Below are positions 13,635-21,566 of a stretch of 64,000 bases of DNA, one piece after another. The stretch lies in IMG/VR virus record IMGVR_UViG_3300028590_000011, positions 1 through 64,000 of that record. One strand, given 5' to 3'. This stretch comes from a virus. Position 1 is the stretch's first letter, and each line of letters opens with the position of its first letter. The notes under the pieces are model-generated. The model searched no databases, was not told the origin of the DNA, and was given only the letters and a program-made list of their open reading frames with translations. Made by a program: the position numbers and the translations under genes.

Positions 13635-13663
13635 TTGCTGTTATGTATACGTTGTGATATACT
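13635..13663 (+). promoter_or_regulatory. Rightward promoter P2
   Basis: TTGCTG (13635-13640), 17 bases, then TATACT (13658-13663) with extended -10 TGA. It is a strong match to the sigma-A-type consensus and drives the first rightward gene unit after a hairpin leader. Confidence 0.75.
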
Positions 13664-13670
13664 TATCTAC

Positions 13671-13728
13671 GTAGCCCTGCGATAGCTATGTCCTGACCCC
13701 ACGGAGGGACTGGTTGTCGCAGGGCTAC
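13671..13728 (+). terminator. P2 leader hairpin (attenuator-like)
   Basis: A 12-base perfect stem (GTAGCCCTGCGA / TCGCAGGGCTAC) encloses a 34-base loop and is followed by TTCTATG. It begins right at the expected transcription start and ends 28 bases before the first gene. The loop holds ATAGCTATG, similar to the P4 leader. Confidence 0.6.
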
Positions 13729-13756
13729 TTCTATGTCCGGACAACGTAGGAGAGAG

Positions 13757-13951
13757 ATGGCCAGAGCAGAGCACAAAGCGTTGAGGAGCTTCCTCCTGGG
13801 CTGTATCCACGGCTCAGTGATCAACAAGGAATTCCCGATGAAGATCGAGAAGGTGGAGGTCGTCCCGGATGGAGAGGGAGACCCCGACCATCTGAGAGTC
13901 ACCAGCTTCTCGGGACGAGTCTGGGAGATCTCCGTGGAGGAGGTGACTTGA
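13757..13951 (+). CDS. Hypothetical small protein (first gene of rightward arm)
   Basis: The product has 64 residues from the ATG at 13757, with GTAGGAGAG directly upstream. It has a helical N terminus (MARAEHKALRSFLLG) and a beta-rich second half (KIEKVEVVPDGEGDPDHLRV). No domain is recognised. As the first gene after promoter P2 and its leader it is probably expressed early and strongly. Confidence 0.72.
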   Translation: MARAEHKALRSFLLGCIHGSVINKEFPMKIEKVEVVPDGEGDPDHLRVTSFSGRVWEISVEEVT

Positions 13952-14229
13952 TGAACATCCCTTGTATGTCCTGTGGGCAGTCCACCTCTGAACCACCTCC
14001 TTTGGGCTGTCTCCATGAGCGGAACCACCTCTGCATCTGTGAGACACCTGAAGCCACGGAAGTTGGTCAGACCCACACCTGCACCAAGTGCGGGTTCATC
14101 AACGAGGTACGGGACATGTTCGATCCCAACTCACGCCTCCCGGAGATCACCAGAGAGCGGATGCGAAAGAGGTATCCAGATGGACTCCTTGGGTGGAGCC
14201 GTACACACGAGAAAGGAACAACTGCATGA
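13951..14229 (+). CDS. Small zinc-ribbon protein
   Basis: The product has 92 residues from the ATG at 13951, overlapping the upstream TGA. Cysteine pairs PCMSCGQ, HLCICE and HTCTKCGF suggest one or two zinc ribbons, followed by a basic C-terminal helix (ERMRKRYPDG). It is coupled to both neighbours. It could contact nucleic acid or host transcription factors; unknown. Confidence 0.7.
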   Translation: MNIPCMSCGQSTSEPPPLGCLHERNHLCICETPEATEVGQTHTCTKCGFINEVRDMFDPNSRLPEITRERMRKRYPDGLLGWSRTHEKGTTA

Positions 14230-14516
14230 CGCAAGAGGAACGAGACATCTCCTTCCCCTACATGGTGAAGGAGGAGGATGTCTCGGACATCGACGTACGA
14301 GGAGGAGCCTCCCTCCTCAACCCGGTGTACTGCATCGGGTGTGAGCTCGGTGGAGACAAGGAGATGAACCTCTCCCAGGCTCTGGACCACGTCCTCCACA
14401 TCCACAAGGTTCGCAAGCACAGGATCTACAAGCCTGGCGTGGAGAAGTTGCAGAGGAACGAGGAGCGCTACCGGGAGCACATGAAGCGGATGAACCAGGA
14501 GAGGGAGAACGCCTGA
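14226..14516 (+). CDS. Hypothetical protein with Cys/His pairs
   Basis: The product has 96 residues from the ATG at 14226 (ATGA overlap). VYCIGCELGGD and a downstream DHVLHIHKV give a CxxC...H...H layout resembling a C2H2 finger. The C terminus is a long charged helix (EERYREHMKRMNQERE). Function unknown. Confidence 0.7.
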   Translation: MTQEERDISFPYMVKEEDVSDIDVRGGASLLNPVYCIGCELGGDKEMNLSQALDHVLHIHKVRKHRIYKPGVEKLQRNEERYREHMKRMNQERENA

Positions 14517-14665
14517 TGGCGAAGTACAAGCGCAAGGTAGGTCTGGCCCTGGAGGCTCGGAGGAAGTCCTGGGACTCGGCTTCTGCCGATGCCCGCAAGG
14601 GAACCCGACGCCCTGGTTCACAGAACCGGAACAAGGGCTACGGAGTCTCCACGGGCCGACGATGA
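14516..14665 (+). CDS. Small basic protein
   Basis: The product has 49 residues, starting in the upstream stop (TGATG) and ending with the same overlap to the next gene. It is Lys/Arg-rich throughout (MAKYKRKVG, EARRKSW, RKGTRRPGSQNRNKG). Likely to bind nucleic acid or acidic proteins. No family is recognised. Confidence 0.6.
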   Translation: MAKYKRKVGLALEARRKSWDSASADARKGTRRPGSQNRNKGYGVSTGRR

Positions 14666-14817
14666 CGACCGTCATCTCTCGGGAGACCTACCTGATCCGG
14701 AGAGGGATCATCCGGCGCATGTCGAACGAGGAGATCAAGCATCTCCTCACAACTGAAGACAAGGACCTCTCCGAGGAGAAGTCCTGGGAACAATGGAAGA
14801 GGGAGTATGAACACTGA
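14662..14817 (+). CDS. Small hypothetical protein
   Basis: The product has 51 residues from the ATG at 14662. It is mostly helical, with a basic centre (YLIRRGIIRRMSNEEIKHLL) and a Trp-containing acidic end (EKSWEQWKREYEH). It overlaps the start of the next gene by 11 bases. The IRRMSNEEIK segment hints at a short HTH, but it is too small to be sure. Confidence 0.58.
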   Translation: MTTVISRETYLIRRGIIRRMSNEEIKHLLTTEDKDLSEEKSWEQWKREYEH

Positions 14818-15190
14818 GAAGCAGCAGGACATCGAGGGTGACGACCTCGCCCTTCTGTACTGCACCAACGCCGACGATCTGGATCGTCCTCACCCTGAGT
14901 CCGTGAAGATCATGGGTGACTGTGGACATCTCGTCTGGATGAGCCCGTCCACGAAGGACATGTACGACAACCCGGATCTGAAGACCAGAGCGAGATGCTC
15001 GCGATGTGTCCCCAGAGAGGAGCTTCGGAACCTGCTGAAGCAGGGTCTCTTCCGGCACACTCCGGCCTCCAAGCAGGAACTGCTCGACTCCGGGATGCCG
15101 GAGCCCCTCGTGGAGGCGCTCTACAACCTCCTGGGCGTCAAGCCGATGACCGAGGAGGAGTACGACAAGCTGGGAGCAGCCGATGCCTGA
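14807..15190 (+). CDS. Hypothetical protein
   Basis: The product has 127 residues. It has an acidic N terminus, a DCGHLVWMS segment and a later RCSRC pair that could together bind zinc, then helical stretches (REELRNLLKQGLF, EALYNLLG). Context: coupled small-gene string under promoter P2. No role is assigned. Confidence 0.7.
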   Translation: MNTEKQQDIEGDDLALLYCTNADDLDRPHPESVKIMGDCGHLVWMSPSTKDMYDNPDLKTRARCSRCVPREELRNLLKQGLFRHTPASKQELLDSGMPEPLVEALYNLLGVKPMTEEEYDKLGAADA

Positions 15191-15530
15191 GATCACCCTG
15201 CGGGTCAAGATCAAGTTCCCGCCCATCGACCACGAGGGCGACGTGAACACCGCCGAGGCCTGCTTCAACGCCTCCAACCTCATAGCGGCGCTTGACCACT
15301 ACGCGGACTGCGCGCTGGAGTACGACGGAAGGTACACCGCCGTCGACTCTCTGGAGGTGTCCTTCCTCGGTGCGCAGAAGCCTTCCGAGGATGACATCGA
15401 GGCGATGAAGGACTGGCACAAGGAGCACTGCGCGGGAGAAGACGGGTGTCAATCTCCGGGTTCCACGGAGCACTGCCCGTACGACTGGGAAGAGGAAGAA
15501 GAGGAAGAAGGTCTCTCTTCTTTCGGCTGA
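15183..15530 (+). CDS. Hypothetical protein with Glu-rich tail
   Basis: The product has 115 residues. The beta-rich N-terminal part (ITLRVKIKFPPID) is followed by a cysteine-containing segment (HCAGEDGCQ, EHCPYDWEEE) and a poly-Glu run. The last motif, HCPYDW, is shared with the gene at 15756 (NCPYDW), which suggests a common ancestor for part of the two proteins. It is the last gene of the P2 unit before promoter P3. Confidence 0.7.
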   Translation: MPEITLRVKIKFPPIDHEGDVNTAEACFNASNLIAALDHYADCALEYDGRYTAVDSLEVSFLGAQKPSEDDIEAMKDWHKEHCAGEDGCQSPGSTEHCPYDWEEEEEEEGLSSFG

Positions 15531-15535
15531 GGCTA

Positions 15536-15565
15536 TTGCATGTCGTGTCTATGATGTGCTATAGT
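15536..15565 (+). promoter_or_regulatory. Rightward promoter P3
   Basis: TTGCAT (15536-15541), 18 bases, TATAGT (15560-15565), extended -10 TGC. It lies directly after the stop at 15530 and is followed by a long structured leader of about 180 bases before the next gene. Confidence 0.7.
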
Positions 15566-15571
15566 TAATGC

Positions 15572-15755
15572 AATGGGCACCCGGTAGGCTGCCCAGCACA
15601 AGTCTTCCGGACCAATAGGTCGCCACCTGAGGTCCGGGAGTGGTGGATCCGGAGTCCCTTTGGGACCTCGCCCCTTGAAGGCCCTCGGGCTGGAGATTCG
15701 TCTCTGGCTCGGGGGCCTTCTTCTGTTTCACCGCCCTTCACAACAGGAGAACAAC
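15572..15755 (+). promoter_or_regulatory. Structured P3 leader RNA
   Basis: Four hairpins lie in series: TGGGC/GCCCA (15574-15595), CCGGACC/GGTCCGG (15607-15637), GTCCC/GGGAC with a three-base loop (15654-15666), and a terminator-like stem at 15677-15720. No open frame with a ribosome site is present. It may be an attenuator or a regulatory RNA. Confidence 0.55.
15677..15720 (+). terminator. P3 leader terminator-like hairpin
   Basis: GAAGGCCC pairs with GGGCCTTC and an inner GAGA-TTCG-TCTC tip gives a UUCG loop. It is followed by TTCTGTTT. It sits before, not after, the gene it precedes, so it probably acts as an attenuator. Confidence 0.65.
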
Positions 15756-16511
15756 ATGAAGAAGTCCACCAAGGTCGGCCTGTACGCCGCCTGCTCCCTC
15801 ATCGGCCTGAAGGTCATCGACACGATCAACTCGATGTTCCACGAGTGGGTCGTCAACGAGATCGAGGCTGCCACCTACGACTACTTCTCGGACCACACTG
15901 AGCAGCTCCGTCAGCACGACGACGAGATCACCGAGCTCTGGCTCCGGCACCCCGACGCCAAGGAGATGTTCGGGGACATGGTGGTCGAGGATGTCTCCCC
16001 CTACCCCATGGACGACGTGGCCGGGTACACCAGCTACGCCCCCAAGACATACGCCCCCGGTCCGGGCTCGGAGATCATGCACCGGCAGTTCTGCCACGAC
16101 AAGACCGAGTGCCAGTTCCCGGACGCCATCGAGAACTGCCCGTACGACTGGACGACCATCAAGACCTTCCAGCAGGAGACGCCGGAGGGGCATCTCATCA
16201 CCGAGGGCTCCTGGGAGAACCTGATCACCCCGCAGGAGGACCACTACGGCCCGATGGACCACATCAACGATCTGGAGTTCGTTGGGTCCAACGTCGCGGT
16301 GGTCGTCCAGCAGGACCGCACCAACGACGAGCTGAAGGTGCAACAGATCGCGGAGTCGGAGGGCACCTCCACGAGGCACTTGCTGCACCAGCACCGGCTC
16401 TGCTTCCAGGCCCAGCGGTCTATCACGGCTGGTTGGGCGTACGTGGACGGTGCCTCTGCTGGCTGCGCCATCCACCCGGACGAGCCCGAGCGCTGTCCGA
16501 TGTCCTTCTGA
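15756..16511 (+). CDS. Membrane-anchored hypothetical protein
   Basis: The product has 251 residues from the ATG at 15756 with ACAGGAG upstream. The N terminus has a short basic stretch and a hydrophobic helix (VGLYAACSLIGLKVI), a likely signal anchor, followed by a soluble domain with Cys/His pairs (FCHDKTECQ, ENCPYDW, RLCFQAQ, GCAIHPDEPERC). The cysteine-rich domain could be stabilised outside the membrane or bind metal. First gene after P3 and its leader, so probably well expressed. Unknown role. Confidence 0.7.
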   Translation: MKKSTKVGLYAACSLIGLKVIDTINSMFHEWVVNEIEAATYDYFSDHTEQLRQHDDEITELWLRHPDAKEMFGDMVVEDVSPYPMDDVAGYTSYAPKTYAPGPGSEIMHRQFCHDKTECQFPDAIENCPYDWTTIKTFQQETPEGHLITEGSWENLITPQEDHYGPMDHINDLEFVGSNVAVVVQQDRTNDELKVQQIAESEGTSTRHLLHQHRLCFQAQRSITAGWAYVDGASAGCAIHPDEPERCPMSF

Positions 16512-16723
16512 TGGATCAGGTCTATATCGATCAGCAGCGAGCGAAGGGGCTCGCTCAGGTTAGACAGATCGCCATCGACGCACGCACAGCACTTGGTCTT
16601 CCTGACGCTGATATGCGGCTACTGGCCAAGATGCGTCAAGACCCTCCAGGGACCGTAAGGACTCTGGATGAACGGCGCGCATTCGAGCGTCGGTGGAACT
16701 ACCTCGTGAGCCTGCGCTCATGA
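16511..16723 (+). CDS. Small helical protein
   Basis: The product has 70 residues from the ATG at 16511, overlapping the upstream TGA. It is helical and basic, ending FERRWNYLVSLRS. No domain is recognised. A strong terminator hairpin begins three bases after its stop, so it closes the short P3 unit of two genes. Confidence 0.65.
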   Translation: MDQVYIDQQRAKGLAQVRQIAIDARTALGLPDADMRLLAKMRQDPPGTVRTLDERRAFERRWNYLVSLRS

Positions 16724-16725
16724 CC

Positions 16726-16760
16726 CGAGAGGGACCTGTCTGTGGGGCAGGTCCCTCTCG
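16726..16760 (+). terminator. Hairpin terminator
   Basis: A 13-base perfect stem (CGAGAGGGACCTG / CAGGTCCCTCTCG) with a 9-base loop, followed by TCTTCCCC. It lies immediately after the stop at 16723. Confidence 0.75.
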
Positions 16761-16811
16761 TCTTCCCCAACTGAATAAGTCCATACAGACACAGATGAAT
16801 AGGAGATGCAC

Positions 16812-17120
16812 ATGTACGTCTTGGAGATCCGGTTCTGCGACCAGCAGACCGGCGTGGTCGAACTCCGTGGCGATGACCAGGTCGCTCGTGACGCCTGGGC
16901 CGAGTTCGCTGACAAGCTCCTGCTCGGGCAGGACTTCGGCGTCGCAACCCCGGGAGGGACCGGCGCACACCCCGTTCAGGTCAGCTTGGTTGGTTACAAC
17001 CAGCTCGACCCCAACGACCCCGGAGAACTGCACTACTCGGTGTACAGGACCTGCTCGGACCTGCACCCCAAGAGCGCACCGGAGCCGAAGCTCATCGTTG
17101 CGAAGGGAGCACTGCGATGA
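16812..17120 (+). CDS. Hypothetical protein
   Basis: The product has 102 residues. The second ATG (16812) is chosen because ATAGGAG lies six bases before it; the ATG at 16806 touches the ribosome site. It starts with a beta strand (MYVLEIRFCD) and has a compact mixed fold. No motif is recognised. It is coupled by ATGA to the next gene. Confidence 0.68.
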   Translation: MYVLEIRFCDQQTGVVELRGDDQVARDAWAEFADKLLLGQDFGVATPGGTGAHPVQVSLVGYNQLDPNDPGELHYSVYRTCSDLHPKSAPEPKLIVAKGALR

Positions 17121-17608
17121 ACAACAACGAGCTGATCGAAGAGGCCAAGAAGGTTGGCTTCACCTACCACGGCAAGACGCCCAACGGGCACTTGCTGTTC
17201 CTCAACGACGAGGGCAAGAGGGTCACCGCCGCTGGAACCGCGTCGGACTGGCGTTCGCACTTGAACGCTATCGCCGCCATGGAGCGGATCTCCGGCATCA
17301 AGAGGATGAAGCCCAACCACGGGAAGCCCCGGAAGAAGGGCGACACCTCAGGGTTCCTGAACACCATCAGGACAGAATCCGCTGAGCACTGGAGCGAGAA
17401 GGTCGGGTCCATCGTGGACGAGTACAAGACCCTCGCTCTGGAGTTCCGGATCATCTCGTCGGCCGAAGCAGATCGGACCGACTTGAACCGAGCGATGGAG
17501 ATCATCCGTCGCATGGCTCGTCTGGAGGACGTGCTGACCGAGTTGCGTCAGCCCATCCCGCAGACGGACCTCCCCGCCAACATCAACCACATGAAGAAGA
17601 AGGTGTGA
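17117..17608 (+). CDS. Hypothetical protein with HicA-like N-terminal half
   Basis: The product has 163 residues. The first 60 residues (IEEAKKVGFTYHGKTPNGHLLF, then a short strand and WRSHLNAIA) resemble the small dsRNA-binding-like fold of HicA/YcfA proteins, though the catalytic His of HicA (G-S-H) is replaced by a GHLLF context and cannot be confirmed. The second half is helical. No HicB-like partner is adjacent. Function unknown. Confidence 0.6.
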   Translation: MNNNELIEEAKKVGFTYHGKTPNGHLLFLNDEGKRVTAAGTASDWRSHLNAIAAMERISGIKRMKPNHGKPRKKGDTSGFLNTIRTESAEHWSEKVGSIVDEYKTLALEFRIISSAEADRTDLNRAMEIIRRMARLEDVLTELRQPIPQTDLPANINHMKKKV

Positions 17609-17609
17609 C

Positions 17610-17870
17610 GTGATCACCGAAGAGGACAAGGGCACGACCGTCGCAGTGAAGTTCTGCGACGCCACGATCCACGAGGAGACGTACGACCCCACCGCCTGGG
17701 GGAACATCTCGGCGGTCGAGGCGTACAACAAGTACGTGAAGCAGGCGAACGACAACCACACGGTCTTCGCCAAGATCCCGCACATCCTCAACGTCGAGAT
17801 GAGCGGCAAGGAGCAGTCCTGCTCCGAGCGCTTCACCTGCACCTGCTCCCGGCAGGCGGTGCCCGCATGA
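17610..17870 (+). CDS. Hypothetical protein
   Basis: The product has 86 residues from a GTG at 17610. It has a beta-rich N terminus (TTVAVKFCDATIHEE), a helical centre and a Cys-rich end (SCSERFTCTCSRQ) that may bind metal. It is coupled to the next gene by ATGA. Confidence 0.66.
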   Translation: MITEEDKGTTVAVKFCDATIHEETYDPTAWGNISAVEAYNKYVKQANDNHTVFAKIPHILNVEMSGKEQSCSERFTCTCSRQAVPA

Positions 17871-18169
17871 GCACCGTCACGGAGGAGCTGTACGTCCCCG
17901 AGGACATCGACAAGACCGCGCCGTTCACCATCGCCACCTCGTACTGCACGGGTCGGACCACAGTGGACTACCGGACCACTGCTCGCTCGGCGGTGGTCCA
18001 CTACACGCACAAGATCACCTCAGGCGTGCGCTGCGAGGACCAGAACATCGCCGGTGACGTTCCCGTTCACATCCGGCTGGTGTCCTACATCAGCCGCTAC
18101 AAGGACGGCGAGATCCGGCAGCACATCGACTCTGGACCACTGATCTGCCCCTGCACGAGCGCCGAGTGA
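17867..18169 (+). CDS. Hypothetical protein
   Basis: The product has 100 residues, Thr/Ile/Val-rich and probably mostly beta, ending with CPCTSAE. No domain is recognised. It is followed by a small membrane-protein gene starting inside its stop. Confidence 0.66.
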   Translation: MSTVTEELYVPEDIDKTAPFTIATSYCTGRTTVDYRTTARSAVVHYTHKITSGVRCEDQNIAGDVPVHIRLVSYISRYKDGEIRQHIDSGPLICPCTSAE

Positions 18170-18279
18170 CCGCTCTCGTCCTCATCATCTCGTTCGCCGT
18201 CATGGTTGTAGCGCTCACCTATGGGTGGCTACGCAGCCGTGGCGGCGAACAGTCGTCTACAGGAGAAGAACATGGGTGA
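18166..18279 (+). CDS. Small single-span membrane protein
   Basis: The product has 37 residues from a GTG at 18166 that overlaps the upstream TGA. One hydrophobic helix (ALVLIISFAVMVVALTYGW) is followed by a positive RSR segment, giving N-out/C-in topology by the positive-inside rule. It could be a small inhibitor of host envelope proteins or a holin-like gene; there is no evidence for lysis linkage here. Confidence 0.6.
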   Translation: MTALVLIISFAVMVVALTYGWLRSRGGEQSSTGEEHG

Positions 18280-18400
18280 TATCGGAGACAACCCGCGCGA
18301 GATCGAGCTCGTGCCGGTGCCGGAGACCTCTCCGCTTCCGGAGCCGATCAAGCTTCCGGAGCCCGTCAAGGAGCCTGAGCCGGAACCGGTGGCTGCCTGA
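18272..18400 (+). CDS. Small proline/glutamate-rich protein
   Basis: The product has 42 residues, starting eight bases inside the previous gene with AGGAG upstream. It has a repeated LPEP/KEPEP pattern (LPEPIKLPEPVKEPEPEP), an extended rod-like or TonB-like Pro-rich sequence. Probably unstructured. It lies between two membrane proteins. Confidence 0.6.
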   Translation: MGDIGDNPREIELVPVPETSPLPEPIKLPEPVKEPEPEPVAA

Positions 18401-19170
18401 TGACCGGAGAGACCTTCAACAACTACCAAGTTGACCGCCCCGTCCATCTGGGAACGATCAGGGGCTACCGAGCTTGGGGTGTTGACGACCTCGGTCGTCT
18501 GACTCCAGCCACACGCGCCGACTACATCTGGAGTCCTGGCATCAACCGCGCGGTCTGTAAGTGCGGTAACTACGCGAGGAACGTGGCCGCGCGGCACCAC
18601 AGTTGCGGGTTCTACGCCTACTTCAGTGGCAGCAACGACTACGCGAAGACTGGCGACATCCACGGGATCATCGAGGCCTGGGGAACTACCACGGTCGGTG
18701 ACCGTGGCTTTCGCGCCGAGTACGGCAAGATCCTCGCCTTCGTGGATCCCGTGGTGGTCTACCGCGTGAAGTGGGTCCACCAGTTCGCCAAGTGGTGCCA
18801 CCGCAGGGACTACGAAGTCTTCTTCGGGCTCGGCGGGCTCCTTCTCGGGCTCGGCAGTTTGATCGGAGGCATCTTGTGCATGATCTTCGGGCCAGATTGG
18901 TCGACTCAGCTCTGCGGTGTCGGCCTGGCGCTCGGCATCTTCGGTCTGGTGCACGCGATGCACTCGGATACCTGCGAGTACGAGTCGAAGGACTATCGCA
19001 AGATCCAGCTGGTCAAGCACAACTACCCAGATGTGCAGTGGTTCCGCAACCACCGGGAGATGATCCGCGCCTTCCCAGTCGAGGAGCCATCGGTTCCTGA
19101 GGTCACGCCCGAGAACTACTCGGACTTCTGGACCACCACTGGCACGCCGAATCAGCGCAAGGACAACTGA
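18400..19170 (+). CDS. Membrane protein with two transmembrane helices
   Basis: The product has 256 residues. The N-terminal half is soluble, with Cys/His sites (AVCKCGNYARN, HHSCGFYAY) that may bind zinc, and two adjacent hydrophobic helices follow at about residues 145-185 (GLGGLLLGLGSLIGGILC and LCGVGLALGIFGLVHAM). The C-terminal part is soluble. It may act on the host envelope or surface; no family is recognised. Confidence 0.68.
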   Translation: MTGETFNNYQVDRPVHLGTIRGYRAWGVDDLGRLTPATRADYIWSPGINRAVCKCGNYARNVAARHHSCGFYAYFSGSNDYAKTGDIHGIIEAWGTTTVGDRGFRAEYGKILAFVDPVVVYRVKWVHQFAKWCHRRDYEVFFGLGGLLLGLGSLIGGILCMIFGPDWSTQLCGVGLALGIFGLVHAMHSDTCEYESKDYRKIQLVKHNYPDVQWFRNHREMIRAFPVEEPSVPEVTPENYSDFWTTTGTPNQRKDN

Positions 19171-19197
19171 ATACCCAACCAACAACAGGAGATGAGA

Positions 19198-19959
19198 ATG
19201 GCACGAGCAACGACAAAGACCGCCAACCAGGAGCCCACTCTGGAGCAGCTCCAGGAGGAACTGGCGGCAGCGAAGCGCAAGTTGCGTGAGCAGCGGATGA
19301 CCACCGTGCAGGTGGCGCAGAAGTACGCGGCGCAGCACAACCTCTGCTCCGTGGTGGACCAGGCGCTCACCGAGGCAGGTCTGCTCGGTGGCAGTGTCAG
19401 CAAGAAGGTCTCGATGTTGATCCCGGTCGAAGTCGTCATGGGCATCGATGGCGATCTGGTCGAGAACATGACCGAGGAGGAGATCAAGCAGGCCATCGCG
19501 GAGATGGCCAAGCCCACGTCCGTCAACTGGGGTGGATCCATCGGTCCGGTCACCTCGGTGGCCAACGGACGAGTCCGTCGTACCGAGCCTGTCTCCACTT
19601 TCGGAGAAGTGCAGGTGCTCAGTGTCGAGGATCCGCCCTCTCTGACCACCGTGAGCAACGACAACGGCTGGTCGAACCCGCCCAACGGGCACGTCGCGCT
19701 GTACACGGCCCCCGAAGGGCGGAAGCTGCACTTCGTCACGGCGGTGGAGACCAGTCATCACCGCGCGGTTGCGGTCGAGATCAACGGAATGACCTTCTAC
19801 ACCGTCCGCACTCCGCTGTGTGGTGCCTCGGTGTCGTACTACGGCGCTCCGTGGGCCATTGACTCGCCGCGCAAGGTCAGCGTAGGCACGCGCGATGGCA
19901 TCTGCCAGGGCTGCCGTGACCTCGCGCAGACGCGGTACGGATGGAGGCTCGGCCGATGA
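19198..19959 (+). CDS. Hypothetical protein with N-terminal coiled coil
   Basis: The product has 253 residues. The ATG at 19198 has better spacing to AACAGGAG than the ATG at 19192. Residues 10-40 form a coiled coil (LEQLQEELAAAKRKLREQR), and the C-terminal half is beta-rich with GICQGCRDLAQ. It precedes a second coiled-coil gene and a vWA gene, so it may belong to the same complex. Confidence 0.68.
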   Translation: MARATTKTANQEPTLEQLQEELAAAKRKLREQRMTTVQVAQKYAAQHNLCSVVDQALTEAGLLGGSVSKKVSMLIPVEVVMGIDGDLVENMTEEEIKQAIAEMAKPTSVNWGGSIGPVTSVANGRVRRTEPVSTFGEVQVLSVEDPPSLTTVSNDNGWSNPPNGHVALYTAPEGRKLHFVTAVETSHHRAVAVEINGMTFYTVRTPLCGASVSYYGAPWAIDSPRKVSVGTRDGICQGCRDLAQTRYGWRLGR

Positions 19960-20540
19960 CCGGCACCGACGAGGCGGTCGAGACTGCCAAGCAGGCGATG
20001 GAGGACCAGCGTCCTCTGAACGCCACGCAGGGTCGCAACCTCCAGAGGATCGTGAAGAACGACTTCGAGAGGCTGAAGGCCGAACTGGAGCTCTTCCGGG
20101 TCGAGGAGAGGACTCGCCGTGAGCAGGAGATCCGGGAGAACTACCGGACCAGCAGAGAGAGCCGAACCACGCTGGAGAACGAGATCCGAGTTCTCAACCG
20201 CCAGTACCGGGCGGAAGCGGAGCGCCTCCGAGGCAGAGCGCGCGAGATGGGTCTCACGGTCAACCAGGGCCTCACAGCTCCGAGCGAAGTCGTGGTCTTC
20301 GGCGAGGAGCGCCTCAACCAGGACATCCAAGCGATGTACCGCGAGGTCAACGGAGATGTGAACACTGCTCTCCGTACCGCAGAGGCCAAGTTCTACGAGG
20401 CCGAGCGGCTCGTGCTCATGGCCACCATCACGACCCAGGCAGAGAAGATCCTGTCCGGCATCCCCACGTCTCAGCAGCTCATGGCTGAGGCATACGAGCA
20501 GCGCGCCAAGCGCAAGGAACTCACAGGAGGAACACAGTGA
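19956..20540 (+). CDS. Coiled-coil protein upstream of vWA gene
   Basis: The product has 194 residues, almost wholly helical and highly charged (QRIVKNDFERLKAELELF, TLENEIRVLNRQYRAEAERL). It starts inside the upstream stop (ATGA) and ends inside the vWA start. Coiled-coil proteins next to vWA proteins often form a scaffold for complex assembly. A specific role is inferred only. Confidence 0.68.
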   Translation: MTGTDEAVETAKQAMEDQRPLNATQGRNLQRIVKNDFERLKAELELFRVEERTRREQEIRENYRTSRESRTTLENEIRVLNRQYRAEAERLRGRAREMGLTVNQGLTAPSEVVVFGEERLNQDIQAMYREVNGDVNTALRTAEAKFYEAERLVLMATITTQAEKILSGIPTSQQLMAEAYEQRAKRKELTGGTQ

Positions 20541-21280
20541 GCATCTCTCTGGAGAAGCGCACCGAGAACGCCGGGATCAGCCTGGTGAAGGTGATGTCCG
20601 AGGCCGCAGCACAGGGTCTGAACGTCGATGACCTCACTGCGCAGTGCGTGCTGGTCATGGACTTCTCGGGCTCGATGGACTACCGCTACCGCAGCGGTGA
20701 GGTCCAGCAGCTCGCAGAGCGGACGCTGGCGCTGTCCCTGACCGGTCTGGACGACGACGGGAACATCCAGATCCACTTCTTCCACACCAAGGTCTTCCCG
20801 GAGATCGAGGTGGACGCGTCGAACTACACCGGCGCGGTGGACGAGTTCACCCGCAAGAACACCATGGGTGGCACCGCCTACGCTCCCGCGATCCGACAAG
20901 TCATCGAGAGCGTCACCGGTGGCAAGACCAAGAAGAAGGGTCTGTTCCGAAAGGAGACCCCAGCGGCTCCGGACGGTCCGGCCATGCCGACGCTGGTCTT
21001 CTTCGTCACGGACGGCGAGCCGAACGACCGGCAGGAGACCATCCAGCTCCTGAAGGACGCTTCGGGGCTGCCGATCTTCTGGCAGTTCCTCGGCGTCGGC
21101 TACTCCCCGGAGTTCCTGAAGGAGCTCGACACCATGGGCGGACGTGTCCTCGACAACGTCGGCCTCACCGAGGTGCCCTCGACGGAGTCCATGTCCGACG
21201 AGGAGTACTACGAGACGGTCTTGAAGGAGTTCGTCTCGTCCTGGGTGCCTGCGGCTCGCGCCAAGAGCATCATCGCGTAA
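20537..21280 (+). CDS. von Willebrand factor A domain protein
   Basis: The product has 247 residues. The MIDAS metal site is intact: D42-F-S44-G-S46 (VMDFSGSM), with a downstream TAYAP and VTDGEPND. The pattern resembles TerF/TerY-type vWA proteins known from tellurium-resistance and phage genomes; their role is scaffolding of protein complexes, often with AAA+ ATPases. An AAA+ gene lies at 27251 in the same arm. The partner is unknown. The domain assignment is strong. Confidence 0.85.
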   Translation: MSISLEKRTENAGISLVKVMSEAAAQGLNVDDLTAQCVLVMDFSGSMDYRYRSGEVQQLAERTLALSLTGLDDDGNIQIHFFHTKVFPEIEVDASNYTGAVDEFTRKNTMGGTAYAPAIRQVIESVTGGKTKKKGLFRKETPAAPDGPAMPTLVFFVTDGEPNDRQETIQLLKDASGLPIFWQFLGVGYSPEFLKELDTMGGRVLDNVGLTEVPSTESMSDEEYYETVLKEFVSSWVPAARAKSIIA

Positions 21281-21311
21281 CCCTTCCAACCAACAAGGAG
21301 AGCAACACATC

Positions 21312-21566
21312 ATGACGAACACCGCAGTGGAGCAGGGGATGCTCTGCATCATGGACAAGACCGGCGACACCCGCATCATGTGGGACCCCCGCAACGCCGA
21401 CGAGGTCGACATCGCCAAGGCCGCGTTCAAGAAGGCCAAGGACAAGGGCATGGTCGCCTACGCCGTCGACAACACCACCGGCGAGAAGGTGGACGGCGAG
21501 GTCATCCGCGAGTTCGACCCGGCGCGCGGCAAGATCATCATGGCCCCGCAGCTCGTCGGCGGATGA
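21312..21566 (+). CDS. Small hypothetical protein linked to vWA gene
   Basis: The product has 84 residues. It reads DTRIMWDPRNADEVDIAKAAF then AYAVDNTTGEKVDGEVIREFD, a mixed alpha/beta small domain. It follows the vWA gene after a C/A-rich spacer with AAGGAGAG. The function is unknown; similar small genes accompany vWA genes in actinophages. Confidence 0.66.
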   Translation: MTNTAVEQGMLCIMDKTGDTRIMWDPRNADEVDIAKAAFKKAKDKGMVAYAVDNTTGEKVDGEVIREFDPARGKIIMAPQLVGG

